Positions 43,492-55,601 are shown, numbered from the stretch's first letter. The stretch is DNA of 64,000 bases from Aquatica leii (GCA_035610365.1 CM069432.1:27404354-27468353); one strand, 5' to 3'. Translations and numbers: made by a program. Notes: a model not told the origin generated them from the letters alone.

Positions 43492-44460
43492 TCAAATGTT
43501 GTCCTCCAAGTGGTCAATCGTTTCGGGCTTATCGTCGTAGACTAGCGACTTCACATATCCCCACAGAAAATAGTTAAGCGGCGTTAAATAGCACGATCTT
43601 GGAGACCAATTCACGGGTCTGTAACGTGAAACTATGCGGTTACCAAAAGTTTCCTTCAATAAATCAATTCTGGCCGGAGCTGTGTGACATGTTGCGCCGT
43701 CTTGTTGAAACCACAGCTCCTGCACATCATGTATGTTCAATTGATGAACGAAAAAGTCAGTAATCATGGCTCTATAGCGGTCACCATTAACTGTAACGTT
43801 CTGGCCAGCATCGTTTTTAAAGAAGTACGAACCAATAATTCCATCAACCCATAAAGCACACCAAACAGTAAGTTTTTGTGGATGTAACGGTGTCTCAACA
43901 TACACTTGAGGATTATCATCACTCCAAATACGGCAGTTTTGTTTATTGACGTATCCATTCAACCAAAAGTGAGCTTCATCGCTAAACAAAATTCGATTAT
44001 GAAAATTGGGATCAATGGCTATCTTGTTTTGGGCCCATTCACAGAATCTACGCCTTGCTAGGTGATCCTGTAGCTTGAATTCTTGCACGAGTTGGATTTT
44101 GTAAGCACGCAAACCAAGATCTTTACGCAAAATCTTCCATAAAGTGGATGGACACATATCCAATTTCTGTGCACGATGGCGGATAGACTGATTCGGGTCT
44201 TCCTCTACGCTATGCTCTACAGCAGCAATTACTTCTTCCGTACGCACTGCACGACGTCTCTGTAGATGCGTATTATTATTTAGAGTAAACTTGGTACGAA
44301 AGCGTTCCGTAGTTAATTGAATTAATTGCTCTGATGGACGATTATGTTGACCGTAAAATAGACGTAGCGCGCGATACGTATTTCGAACAAGACCATTATT
44401 TTTCAAATAAATTTGAACAATTTGGAAGCGTTGTTCAGGCGTCAGTCTATTCATGTTCAT
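43492..44460 (-). CDS. DD41D mariner transposase, near intact, third catalytic residue Asn
   Basis: This is an uninterrupted 322-residue frame, close to full length. Residues 1-130 hold paired helix-turn-helix domains for end binding (RFQIVQIYLKNNGLVRNTY; SIRHRAQKLDMCPSTLWKIL). The catalytic core reads ILFSDEAHF (D161), WFQQDGATCHT (D254) and LTPLNYFLWG. The residue expected to be the third aspartate is Asn296 (codon 43573-43575); spacing from D254 is 41 residues, the DD41D class. Loss of this metal ligand should abolish cutting. The C-terminus ends DHLEDNI, slightly short of relatives. The element's ends are at 43099 and 48613. Confidence 0.85.
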   Translation of the reverse strand: MNMNRLTPEQRFQIVQIYLKNNGLVRNTYRALRLFYGQHNRPSEQLIQLTTERFRTKFTLNNNTHLQRRRAVRTEEVIAAVEHSVEEDPNQSIRHRAQKLDMCPSTLWKILRKDLGLRAYKIQLVQEFKLQDHLARRRFCEWAQNKIAIDPNFHNRILFSDEAHFWLNGYVNKQNCRIWSDDNPQVYVETPLHPQKLTVWCALWVDGIIGSYFFKNDAGQNVTVNGDRYRAMITDFFVHQLNIHDVQELWFQQDGATCHTAPARIDLLKETFGNRIVSRYRPVNWSPRSCYLTPLNYFLWGYVKSLVYDDKPETIDHLEDNI

Positions 44461-44560
44461 GGCCGCCAGTTAAAACAGTGTTGCGAACTTATTTACCTTA
44501 TATACCTAAAAAAACACCATTTATATTGTTGTTACTAGCAAAGCAAACTCACTAACGTAT

Positions 44561-46400
44561 TTAAGTTAATATCAGGCATACAAAAAAACAATCTAATGCT
44601 AAGGCATCTGCCTCCAAGACTGAAGCATTGTTGTCAGTTTTATGTGCATCTTCTTTCGTAAGACTAAAACATGTTTTTTCAAGATCAACGTCACGACTTT
44701 GTCTTTGTAACAGCACTGTCCTTTTTCTTTGAAATTTCTTCTTTTTAAAAATTACATCCCTGCTTAGGATAACCTTTCGATCAGCTTCAATGCATACTCT
44801 GTAACCGTCCCTTTCTCCACAGTAACCCGCAAACTTCGCTGCAACACTTTTTCTTTCCCATCTTCTTTTCTTTTCAGATGATAAAACCACAGTTCTGCTG
44901 GTGTTTTATCTTTAACTGTTGTAGAACCGGTTCGATTGAATGTATACGCAGCTGTATTAACTGCTTCAGCCCACAGCTTTATTGGTAATGTTTTCGAATG
45001 TATCATCGATCGTGCTAACTCTACTAGCGTCCTGTTTTCACACTCTGCAACGCCATTTTGTTTCTTGATTTATGGCATACTGATTCTAAAATTAATTCCA
45101 TTATAACTCAAAATGAATTGTCAAATTCTGTTCCACCATCACTAACGAATTCTTTCACAACATGTCCAAAACTTCATTCAAAAACACTTTAATGCAGTTG
45201 GATACTTCACTTTTAGTTTTAATAAAAAACACTCGGCGGCGGAATTTTGAATAATCTTTCTTTAAACACAAAAAATACCTTACACCTCCAAGCGACTCTT
45301 CTTGCATAAGCCCATAGAGATCAGCATGAATTGGTTCACCAGCTGTCTGTGGCCTAATTTCACGTATACCAAAGCTTTTTAGTTGTTGCTTCCCATACGC
45401 ACAACAATCGCAGAATTCTTCTTCTGGTTCAACAATTATTCCGTGGCTTTCTAAGACTGCTCGTACATGTTTTTTTGTTTTTGTGGCATAGCCTTTCATG
45501 CTATAATTCTAGACTGTCTCTATGTGATGCAAATAACACTTCTGCAGCTATATTTGGCAAGCACACACGCATTAGCAGTAAAAGTCCCTTAATATTTTTT
45601 TGTTGCCAACTAATCATACCTCACCATTCTTATTAAATATGCAACCAAAACACTAAATTGATAACCTATATCCGTTGTCTGATTTCTTCCTATTTTTGGT
45701 ACAAACCACACATTTTTTAAACGGTTTTGTGTCCATATAGCCCCCACTTTCATTTCCACATTAATGGTACCATGATCATAAGCATATACCAACTCATTGT
45801 TATCTACATGAATCTAACGAGTAGTGCCAAATGTGTCATGTGTCATGTGTACTGTTGCACCCGAATCTGCAAACCATTCATCACTATCTTTTTCAGTGGT
45901 ACAAACAAAAGCTTCTTCAGTAGGTTTCGAGGTAGTAGGTTCGAGGTATTGAGCCTCCCGCCTGATTTGAACAGTTTCTTTTGCTTTTGTTCCTGCAATT
46001 TCTTGCACAATGGCCTACTTTGTGAAACTTGAAAGATTTTCGCCTATTTGCTTCTGCAGGTAACATTTTCTTTTCCTCTTCTGCAACCAGAGCTGTTAAT
46101 TCACCTTGCTTTTCAGGTAACCGCATTTCAATAAGACAAAGCCATTCTGTTAGTTTGTTAACCGCTCGTTTAGCCACAGGGACCGACTCCCACACGCTTT
46201 TAAACTCAAAATATGCTTGTGGCAAAGTGGACATAATGCGGCTCATCAATAGCAGATCCGGTAACTCATCGTTTAACTCATTGAATTTACATGTGGGTTG
46301 CAATGTCTTCCGAGACGTCTTTTTCACAGCTAATAAACTTCTCCATGAGCCTATCAACACGCGGCCTCGAACTTGGTTCATATATCAAAAACAGCTTTGT
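44561..46400 (-). pseudogene. copia element, gag to integrase, decayed
   Basis: Read from 46381: gag with NELPDLLLMSRIMSTLP (UBN2-type) and MRLPEKQGELTALVAEEE, a knuckle FKFHKVGHCARNC that has lost its first cysteines, protease FADSGATVHMTHD (45814-46008), GAG-pre-integrase (45610-45792), integrase with zinc region CDCCAYGKQ and HADLYG (45155-45499), then SKTLPIKLWAEAVNTAAYTF (44764-45006) and GYCGERDGYRV (44561-44890). It breaks off before RT. Stops and shifts separate the parts. 44600-44720 is about 90 percent like 52620-52760, so two copies of one copia family are present. Confidence 0.85.
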
Positions 46401-47317
46401 CCAAATTTCATTTACCGAAGTGTATTTATTCAACATATATATTTTTTAGTTTCCAACAAACTCAAAAATTGCTATTTTTTGTAAAGTTAGCAAGATTTCA
46501 ATGAGATTTTTTCATCGTTTGTCAGTTTGAGCTTACCGATCAATCTCAAGACCAGAAAACATTTTTTTTTAAAATTTTTTGGAACATTTTCAAGGATTGA
46601 TTTGAAAATTCAATTTGATTTCGTTAAAAACGTTTAAGATTTATAATGGCAAAAAACAATAGAAATTGCTAATTATTTATTTAGGTTTGTTATTATTTAC
46701 AGAAAAATAATATTGTTGCATAATTTTTACGTTTTTGATGCAAGATACTTTGTGGGAGAAATGTTTTTCAATGACAATGAATATATATTAACGTGGCTTC
46801 AAAAATTCTACGTTACCTTTGCTGATTAATTACTTTTAGAAAAATCCAGTAAATGTTCTTTACAGTTGCCTAGATGAGAAGAATTTTCTTTATTCCGTCA
46901 ATTCAGTAGGCAGAATATGAGAATTCTTAAACTTAAATTATCGATCTAACTAAGCAATAATTTTAATAATTTTAAAAAATAATCAATAATAATCAATTTT
47001 ATGTAACTAATAAATATTGCATAATTTAAAGAAATAGCATCAAAACAAAACAGAAATTAATACACAGTATAGTTCGTTCATACATTTCTCTGGAAACATG
47101 GCTCAACATAATAGGCGATACTTCAGGGACCCATTATCTAAATGTATCGACAAGATGGTTAATATTCCTGAAAGGTCTACGTTTGTAGACCTCATTTTTG
47201 GTGTTATATCCGGAGAGCGCGGAGGCCAAGAAATTTCCGAAAATCTTCTAATGCATTTATGGGAAAAAAGATAATAAAGATAATTACAAACGTCAACTGT
47301 ACTATGCGCTAGACTCG

Positions 47318-48503
47318 CAGCGATTCTTAACCGGGGGGCCGCAGCCCCCTGAGGGGCCGCGGAAAGTATGTAGGTGGGCCGCGAAAATATTAAAATGTTT
47401 GGAATTAACGAAGCTAATAAAATAAAAGACATATCCATGTCCAATGATATTATTTGTCACAGAACTACTCAACTGACATTTCTAACAAGAGCATCTGTTT
47501 GGGATATGTGCAATTTATTGACCACGACAAAGAAGATATCCTTGAAGAAATTATGTTTTGTTTAGAATTATTCTCAAATGATTACAGATAATTGTAAATT
47601 TGATAAAAAACATACAAATTATTTAATTCAATGTCATCTCCAAAAATTAGTTGAAAAATTTGACAAATATTTTCCAAGTCATGAAGTTGATAGCAGAAAA
47701 TTGTGGATTCGAGATCCCTATAATAACTGGGATAATACCAGTTTATCACTATCTCACAATGAGACTCTAATTGAATTGATTTAAGTTTAAATTCACTTTT
47801 CAAGAAAAAAAGTTTTGGATACATATTCGGAAGGCATATCCACACTTGTTCACCATTGCTATACAATATTTATTCCCTTTTGCTTCCACATACCTGTGCG
47901 AAAAGGAATTTTCCACAATGGTCAATATAATCAACTCCGAATAGACTCTTGCATGCGAGTAGCTTTAAGTAACGCAATTGAAGTGCGAATAGACAAATTA
48001 GTGGAGTGTATTCAACAACAGAGGTCTCATTAATAATTAAATATTATAAATTTTGTTTTCGCTTCTTTTGACTTGCTTATTACTGTTTATTTTATGTTTT
48101 TGGTATTTTTTTATTGTTTATCTTGGAATAAAACCGTACTTATCTGGTCTCATCAAATAAATTTTTTTTTTTGTGAAAAACTTTATTTGACTTTAAGTTA
48201 CACGGTATGTTGACAGCTTTTACTCACGTAACCACAATGGCTTTATATAAATATGTTAGCTATTTGCTTGCGTTTGCTGCGCCCACCACGTTGAAAAATA
48301 TACTTCTGCTTTTTTATTTATTTATGAGCTATTGTTACATTTGAGAGTTTTTGTACGAGTAATTACGAGTGTTGGTTAATGTTAGGGGGGGGGGTGGGGG
48401 TGGAGAGTACTACCCGCAAAAATATTTTAGAATTTTTAGGGGGCCGCAAATATACTTTTGACTTTTAAGGGGGCCGCGACCAATAAAAGGTTAAGAACCG
48501 CTG
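47318..48503 (+). mobile_element. hAT element, internally deleted (ZBED5/FAM200-like)
   Basis: The ends CAGCGATTCTTAACC (47318) and the complement of CAGCGGTTCTTAACC (48503) are classic hAT termini, with GGGGCCGC-rich subterminal runs on both sides. Inside, 47578-47781 reads LQKLVEKFDKYFPSHEVDS then LWIRDPYNN, and 47815-48033 preserves YLCEKEFSTMVNI-like and RVALSNAIEVRIDKLV segments of the dimerisation domain, with stops. The N-terminal BED finger and core are deleted. No clear 8-bp target duplication was seen. Confidence 0.8.
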
Positions 48504-48613
48504 CGCGAGAGCACCATGTTGCTAAAAATACATATTTTCGGACAAGCACAAATTATTGCCGTAACAAGTTTTTTAAAAAAATCCATTTGGTGCCGACTTT
48601 TTGGCGAGCACTG

Positions 48614-49989
48614 TATATTATTTATATAAAACTTTCAGGATTTGTTTGTAATGTGAACGACGATTACCATAAAAAATTATGGTAATACAGATATAAAAAA
48701 GATGTACCGTATAAAAACGAATGAGAACTTTAAATTGCAAAATTTTTTTGCTACTATATTTAATGAGTTACGCAATGAAATAAACAATGATATATTAGTA
48801 ATCTACACCTAAAGTTTTATTTATTTAAATTAATTGATAAAAAAAGATTATGTTTTTAATATTTCAGATTCTAGAATATTAAAGCACTGTAGAAGTTAAA
48901 AGCATTGTCGTGTCTATTTGTAAAACCAGTTATATTTTTTTAATTTGTTTTTTAAAGACTATTTATCTAAATTTATTTCTAAAACTCATGGACACCCTAT
49001 ATAAAAAATTATTTTCATTAATAACATATTAACAAAATGTCGTATGTTCTGTGTGTCATAATTTTTTGTCAACGCTGCAATCTTAATCCTTGTTAGTAAT
49101 CAAATCACACCCCACAGATTAGAATTAGAAGCTTTTTGAATTGTCATAAGTTAAAAGAACTGTTTACAAGATACAATTTCGGAATGTGTGAGTTACTAAA
49201 CAAACTGAGATTTTACAGAACGAGCCGAGAAAGAGTTCTGGGTGTCTACGAAACCAGTAAACAGACTTTCCGAACGTGCACCGTACACTATTTTTTGCAT
49301 AATAGTTTCCACTTCACATAGTTCTTCATTGTCCATGTTGCCTTAACAAAACTCAAATACAATAATTCATGTCGTTTGTGAAATTACACCATTAAAAAAT
49401 CAAGATTTACTTGAGGCGATTGTTAGAAGCGCTTATTTGCAGCAAACCATCGAAGAAGACGGTCATAAAAACTCCAGATATTTTGCCGAACCCGTCTTTA
49501 ACGTAACAGCGGCCACACATTAAAGGGTAGTTGTTCTTCCACTTTTTTTGCAAATGCTAGAGAGAATGTATCAGAATTAAAGCGACATGTAAAGTGGAAG
49601 TCCTCTGCAGTTTTAGTGTCAAGAGTATCGGTAACTACAGAATAACACTGGTCTGCGACGTTTCTGAGATCATAGTTGTGCTAGATGACTTATTACCATT
49701 TTTGAATTCAAAAAAATGTGCAATTGTGCTCGATCAGGTAATGTTTTCATTTTATCGTATGCTGCAAGACATGCGTAGAAGGTTTGCGATGTTAGAGCAA
49801 CAAGAAACAAAAAAGTCTACCTTTTGCTATACCGATGATTTGACGGAAAAAGAAATATCGCATTACTGACTGCTAGTTTTGTATGACTAATATAAAAAGT
49901 CAGAATTTATAAACCTTTATCTATTAAAAGCTTTTATTTAAACTGCAATGTATGTTGGTTTGTTTAAGTCAAATCTTGCAAGCTGAATT
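48614..49989. other. Intervening stretch with one unassigned frame
   Basis: The 91-residue frame 49594-49869 (MEVLCSFSVKSIGNYRITLV...) has even amino-acid composition and a final EKEISHY but no recognised domain or start context. It could be a remnant of an element. Nothing else was identified. Confidence 0.35.
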
Positions 49990-50325
49990 AGAACCACTGC
50001 CTCTTATCCTACGGAGTTGAATTTTTACGTTTTGGTTCAGTTCCGATGACAATGCATTTTTATAAGCATGATCCAAATCGGCATCTAGAATTAGCTCCAG
50101 ATAAAGAAAAAACCACTTCCTCTTATCTTACGGATTGATTAAACGATGACAATACATTTTTATAATACGTATGAACTCAATCGACATCCAGAATTAGCTC
50201 CAGATAAAGAAAGAACCGCTTCCTCTTACCCTAGGGAGTTTAATTTTTACATGTTAGTTCAGTTCCAATGACAATGCATTTTTATAAGCATGACCCGAAT
50301 CGATCTGCAGCTCCAGATAAATAAA
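49990..50325 (+). repeat. Tandem repeat, about three units of 100-120 bp
   Basis: The unit GAACC(A/G)CTTCCTCTTA-CTA-GG starts at about 49991, 50110 and 50212. Each is followed by GACAATGCATTTTTATAA (second unit ACAATACATTTTT) and by GAATTAGCTCCAGATAAA. The units are about 85-90 percent alike, and the second unit has a deletion. This is a small minisatellite-like array with no coding role seen. Confidence 0.8.
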
Positions 50326-50957
50326 TTCTTCAACGGTTAACAGCACAGACACATTTTGTGTAGGCATTTAATTATAATAGTCGGTTTTAAATAATGAAAT
50401 AAACACAGAAATGTTTTCTAATTAATTTTTTTTGAAAACAAATAAGCTAAAATATGCTTTAAAAAATAAACAGAATTAATTGCCAATAGTCAAGTATCCC
50501 GATTTGATATCTGCATTAAAGCCTGTTAGTCATGATCCAGAAGTTCCAATTCCAGAACCACCAGATACATACACAGAGTTGTCTGCAAAATCCAATGATG
50601 ACCAGACAGATGATGATATTGATTTTGAAAGCAAGGCAAATCAAACGATCTAACGAGATACTTATATATTCGTGAAAATAATTTACTAGCTCCGGGAATT
50701 GGTATTGTGATGGAATTTTTTTTCAAAACAATAAAAATTCAGCACTAGTTTCATGCAAAAATACCAAGAGTCTCATTGAGAGTTTATGCTTAAGATATGC
50801 TATTTTTTTCCAAAATATGCGGATAGAAAAAAAAACTGATGATGTTAAGTTATATTAGTTATCATATTTAATTAAATTAATTCACGATATCTAAATTTTG
50901 AATTCGAAACATATTGTCTTATAAACATTTGTAACCGTCGTTTAATTTTTTAAGGTA
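50326..50957. other. AT-rich stretch with a short coding-like scrap
   Basis: At 50493-50655 the + strand reads DLISALKPVSHDPEVPIPEP then PDTYTELSAKSNDDQTDDD, a composition seen in linker regions of insect transposable-element proteins. It is short and I cannot name the family. Confidence 0.35.
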
Positions 50958-51711
50958 ATTTTTTCGCAAAGGACCCGGGTTGAAATTTCTTTATTCATTT
51001 CGTTTTCTTTAAGCTTATTTTAGTAATTTCGCATTAAAATAGCGTTTTCAAATTTATCTTAATTGTAATTTTCATTTTATTAAGTATGTATTTAGAGCAT
51101 ATGCACTTGAGTCATTTAGGTCGATTTTATTGTCATACGTTTCAAGTACATTTTATAATTTATAGTTCTGTCTGTATTAGTTTTTGAGATACAAGTAATT
51201 CGATATATTAGCAGATTTGCTTATTTTAACACCATTAAGAATTTCGTTTATAGTTCCTTACGGTTGCAGTACGTTGTGAAAAATCTCGTCCTAACTTACG
51301 TGATACTACGTTTTGTTTTAATTTCTTATCTCCGTTGGTTGCACTTTAATCATATGATATTTCTTTTCAAAAATCTCTTGACAGCACGTGTATTGCTTAT
51401 AAAAAAAGAACATTTCTATTAATAAGGCAGGTGGATACAAACTCTTTCTCGAAAAACATTAAGATGTTGTAGTGCCGCGATTACTCCAAATTCAAAGTAG
51501 CAGATTGTTGGTTTAAAATGTGTTTGTGAAATAGTTAAGTGGGAAGTTTAATGTTTCATTTTAGTATTGGTTAACGGATTTTATCGTTGGTTGAAAAATT
51601 TAGATTCTCGTATTAGTCATTTATCTTCGCTCTGTAGCGAGCGGATCGTCTCCAATTATCAATGCAACTTTGAGATCATCTTCGGCTACTTCATCTAGAG
51701 ACGGTTATTCA
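50958..51711. repeat. LTR-like repeat, long copy (relatives at 61273 and 52759)
   Basis: 50970-51190 aligns with 61277-61480, including AGTAATTTCGCATTAA and GTCATTTAGGTCGATTTTATTGTC. 51298-51711 is repeated directly at 52759-53100 with a 72-bp deletion, and the copies flank a copia pol fragment. The simplest reading is a copia LTR and its truncated partner. Orientation is uncertain. Confidence 0.6.
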
Positions 51712-51768
51712 CATGTCATTTTTGTAGTCTTTGAGAAAGGTTAGTCCATACTCAGTTGTTCCCTGTAG

Positions 51769-52760
51769 TTAACGAAATATTCGTTTAACAGCTCTCCAGT
51801 CTGATACTTTTGGATTTGATATAGCCTCAGATACAACACCAACCGCATATGATGTATGAGGCCTTGTTGCAATGGCCAAATACATCAAGCTACCAATGGC
51901 CTCCCGATAGAAAACACTATCTGCTAGTAACTCATCCTCAGAGTTCGACCTCTCCTCAGCTGGGGTTGATGCAGGATTTAATTCGTGCATATTAAACTTT
52001 CTTAAAATTCTTCTAGCGTAACAACTTTGACATAAAAATAGAATTATCAAGTGCTTTTTAAATCTCTACACCTACAAAATAGTTCATATCACTAATTGTA
52101 ACTTTAAATTCATCTTGAAGTTCGTAAAAAAAATGTTTAGTTTTACATTGTCTGTACTAGCCACAAGTCCATCGTCTACATACAATTTTTGATTTGTCCA
52201 GTTTTTAACTCTGGGGGTCTGCCCCACTTTGCACAAAAGCTAATTTTTGCAGAAAAACCACAAAGCACTTATTCCAACACCTCAGTGCTTGTTTAAGACC
52301 GTACAAACTCTTCTTTAATTTACACACTCGTTTGCTTCCATCATCAAAGCGTTCCGGCTGCTTCATGTATACATTCTCGGTTAGCACACCATACAGAAAA
52401 GTAGTTTTCACGTCAAACTGTTTCAGATACATATTCTTGGTCACAGCTGTACCAAGAATAGTCTTTATTGTGTCAAAACAGGACTAAACGTTTCGTCATA
52501 GTCGAATCCTTGTTTCTGCAGGTATCTTTTTGCCACTTGGACTTTCACTTTCTGCAATACAAACATAATCTTTCAAATATTCCGGTTTTTTAATGTCACG
52601 TTTGATTCTTGCATTTGCGGTTCCGTCTAATGCTAAGACTTCTTCCTCCAAAACTGAAGCATTGTTGTCAGTTTTATGTGCATCTACTTCCGTAAGACTA
52701 AAGCATGGTTTTTCAAGCTCAACTTCACGACTTGTAACAGCACTGTCCTTTTCCTTTGTA
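51769..52760 (-). pseudogene. copia reverse transcriptase and RNase H fragment
   Basis: On the minus strand, from 52444, the sequence reads YLKQFDVKTTFLYGVLTENV then KKSLYGLKQALRCWNKC, the RT motifs of Ty1/copia (VKTAFLNG, SLYGLKQ). After frame breaks, 52050-51769 reads RKFNMHELNPASTPAEE, YREAIGSLMYLAIATRPH and SYAVG, the start of the copia RNase H region. The YVDD block is degraded near 52180. The stretch 52620-52760 duplicates the linker in the copia fragment at 44561. Confidence 0.85.
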
Positions 52761-53100
52761 CGTGATACTACGTTTTGTTTTAATTTCTTATCTCCGTTGG
52801 TTGCACTTTAATCATATGATATTTCTTTTCAAAAATCTCTTGGCAGCACGTGTATTGCTTATAAAAAAAGAACATTTCTATTAATAAGGCAGGTGGATAC
52901 AAACTCTTTCTCGGAAGAAATAGTTAAGTGGGAAGTTTAATGTTTCATTTTAGTATTGGTTAACGGATTTTATCGTTGGTTGGAACATTTAGATTCTCGT
53001 ATTAGCCATTTATCTTCGCTCTGTAGCGAGCGGATCGTCTCCAATTATCAATGCAACTTTGAGATCATCTTCGGCTACTTCATCTAGAGACGGTTATTCA
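52759..53100. repeat. LTR-like repeat, truncated copy
   Basis: Matches 51298-51711 almost base for base, from GTGATACTACG to GACGGTTATTCA, with one 72-bp deletion near 52915. It joins the copia fragment directly on its left. Confidence 0.75.
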
Positions 53101-53589
53101 GAAAAAAAACGTCTACCGAGATTAGAACGTTTAATTTGCTATTGATTGCAAAAAGGCTTCAATTAAAAAATTCATAACTCTGTGAGTTAACGCTATTTTA
53201 CGTACCGACGCTTTAGCTTTGTGCTTTGAGTGAATACACATTTTGCATTTTACAATAAAAGACATTTAGCCAAGTTTAAAGCAAATATTAAAGTGACGAA
53301 TAAATGTACTCTCGACTAAATTAAAACAGTAAGTTGCATATCGTTTGTATTTTTCTTTTTTTCTATTTATATAACTGCGAGTTACATTGTTAATTTTATT
53401 TAATTAGTTTTACGGATCCAAAAACCTTTGAATTTAATTTTACGTTGAATTTAACTTTGCTTTTTTAATTAATTTTAAATTTAGTTTACATTTTAGCAAC
53501 TTTTTTTCTTTTCATTAATTAATTAATGTTAAAGCTTTTACTTAACTAACCTGTTCGCAATCTATTTTATTTGTTTTTTTCTTTTAGAA

Positions 53590-54785
53590 TCCAGTGACTA
53601 CACACTAAAAGGGTAGGTTCCAATAGTGTGTACATCACCGGACGTGTTTTCTGGTTGGCAAGGTGTTACGTGCATACATTTCAAAATGTACTACCCTGTA
53701 TATTCATTACGCTAAAGTTAGATTTCTACTTTCGACGCCCTCTAACGAGTTTCGTTTTTACTTCACTTTCTGTCAAGACGTTAAACCGTCCATTACTTAA
53801 AATCGTGCTTGCGATGTCGAAATTAATTTTCTAGCATCATCGGCGCGTGTTGAAGTTATGATATAAAACGACAACGCGTTTCTATTAGTTTATTCATCAC
53901 AGGCACGACCCAACACGTGTTAGTTCACATGTGCTCGGTGTATTCGTCACCAATGAAGGGTTAATTCGACTAAATACCTTAATGGAAATATTATAATTTT
54001 GGAAAGCCTACTTTAAATCTATAAGGAAGTCGAGAAGAAAATTTTCTCCGATGTATTGTTTCTTGCGAATCAATAGACTGCGATATTACCTTTAATTTAA
54101 TGTGTGCAACAGCATTCGATAAATGGTTCTTATTTCTAATTCCTTTTAGCATTAATTAATAGTGTTGTAGATTTTTGCTTTCGTGAGTGATTGTGCCGAC
54201 ACGATTTGCTCCGTTCATTAATATTCCAGATCGACTCAACTAGGAAAACGTTTTCTTCGGGCAAGTACTGGATTGTAGGTAAATCTTATTTAATTACATT
54301 TGCGTCGTCATTAAGGTCTCTCACAAATTTCTTTTTATTCTAAATTACGCAATTACATTGTTTCAATACAATGTAGGTATTTTCATTAATTATTTTTGTA
54401 TCTCATGCTGTGAATCATAGAACAATTGTCATTATCAATTTATTTTTTTACTCTATATACCCCCTATGTGTACTTTAAGTACTGTGTGTAGCCATTACTT
54501 CCGACATTTATATAAACATCGTTCCATAATTCACAATAAATTTCTTGTGTTCGTTGTTAATAAACTACGATATTAAATTAAAGTTGTTATACATATTTAT
54601 CTTTCTTTTATTTGTCCATCGAGGATTACAAGCCTGATTTTGTTGCTTGGACCTTCTGTCTTAATCGAAACAGAAGTATTTACTTAATAAGATCTGGCGC
54701 CCGTTAAATTTTATTTATCCTATCTCCGACTAGTGCGAGTTGGCCGAGCAGGGTTCGTAACACCTATAAGCTTGTGGCAAAGGTC
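53590..54785. repeat. LTR-like repeat shared with the insert at 31750-33040
   Basis: Blocks shared with 31750-33040 are listed there; the best are at 54150-54290 and 54695-54780 (CTGGCGCCCGTTAAATT, GCGAGTTGGCCGAGCAGG). The left part AAAGGGTAGGTTCCAATAGTG (53606) resembles 35262 and 62640. No open frame is present. It is probably a diverged LTR with leader sequence. Confidence 0.5.
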
Positions 54786-55394
54786 CAGAAGCACTTTTGA
54801 GTTATAAACCTTCCTGGTGCTCTTTTGATTTTGTCGTTTACTTTTGTATTTTTGAGTTTCCAAATCATTCACGTATTTCAAAATTTTACTCACGACCATC
54901 GTCACCGCGCACTGGCAATTACCTCTTTTGTGTTACTTTTATTCAGAACTTTTTTGTTTTGACAGCTTTTGCATGCAACACATTCCACAATCATTGGTAA
55001 GTAATTTTTAGTATTAAAACATTCGCGGAGAACACTAAGCATTCTCTTTACCAACGAATGGAAAACAATTGTGTAGTCTTTTTATTTCAGAGACAAACCA
55101 GAAACTGTACTATAAATAACATCGAATCAGAAATGTCAACTGCTATGTTCAACACTGTGTTCAATATAAGATTGAGTACTTTTAAATATAAACATGTATG
55201 TGAAAGAAACAATTAAAAAAAGAAAACTTGTTGAACTAAAAAAAGACTTGTTTTCTTCGTTGAAGGTTTAATGTAATTGAATAATTAAAAAATGAAAATT
55301 GAATTTTCAAGAAACATATCGGTTAGTGAAATATGAAAACACGTTTTCTGTACGACGATAAAAATGAAAAATAATCTTTTAAATTATTTTGAAG

Positions 55395-55601
55395 TTATTA
55401 TACCCTGAAACTCAACCGGGTGATGTTTGTGAAGCAATATGGATTGAAGAAGAAAAGTCATAAAATACATTCCAAGACTATTCCCTTTCACATGAAAGAT
55501 CTTTCAGTACAACGAATAAAATTACTGATATTAAAACACCTTCAGCATTAATAAGAAAATCCGTGAAACATTTTGAGGCTGGTTCACGCGTTAAATATTG
55601 A
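55395..55601 (+). pseudogene. Coding-like remnant of unknown origin
   Basis: One frame reads LLYPETQPGDVCEAIWIEEE, then a stop at 55461-55463, then NTFQDYSLSHERSFSTTNKI, TDIKTPSALIRKSVKHFEAG to a stop at 55599-55601. Composition looks like real protein and the single internal stop suggests decay. I do not recognise a family. It could be a processed or exon-derived pseudogene or element scrap. The flanks 54786-55394 and 55602-56343 show nothing. Confidence 0.35.

Larger units (their letters stand above)
43099..48613. mobile_element. DD41D mariner with ends pushed apart by copia and hAT insertions
   Basis: CAGTGCTCGCCAAAAAGT at 43099 and its complement ending at 48613 are the outer points of inverted repeats about 75 bp long (left through ATTTTTATAAAAC, right mirrored). 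TA follows the right end; the left neighbour is CA, a likely mutated TA. The transposase (43492-44460, minus) fits a normal 1.3-kb mariner, so the 5.5-kb distance is due to later insertions: copia sequence at 44561-46400 and a hAT at 47318-48503. Confidence 0.75.

Noticed and set aside
46029-46484. Plus-strand 151-residue frame
   Set aside because: Antisense to the copia gag on the minus strand.
48385-48405. G-rich run (possible G-quadruplex)
   Set aside because: It lies in the G-rich subterminal part of the hAT element, which explains it.
54735-54765. GTTGGCCGAGCAGGGTTCGTAAC, resembling tRNA A and B boxes side by side
   Set aside because: The two boxes are adjacent rather than about 35-50 bp apart, and no clover-leaf can be drawn. 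It recurs as part of the repeat at 32990.
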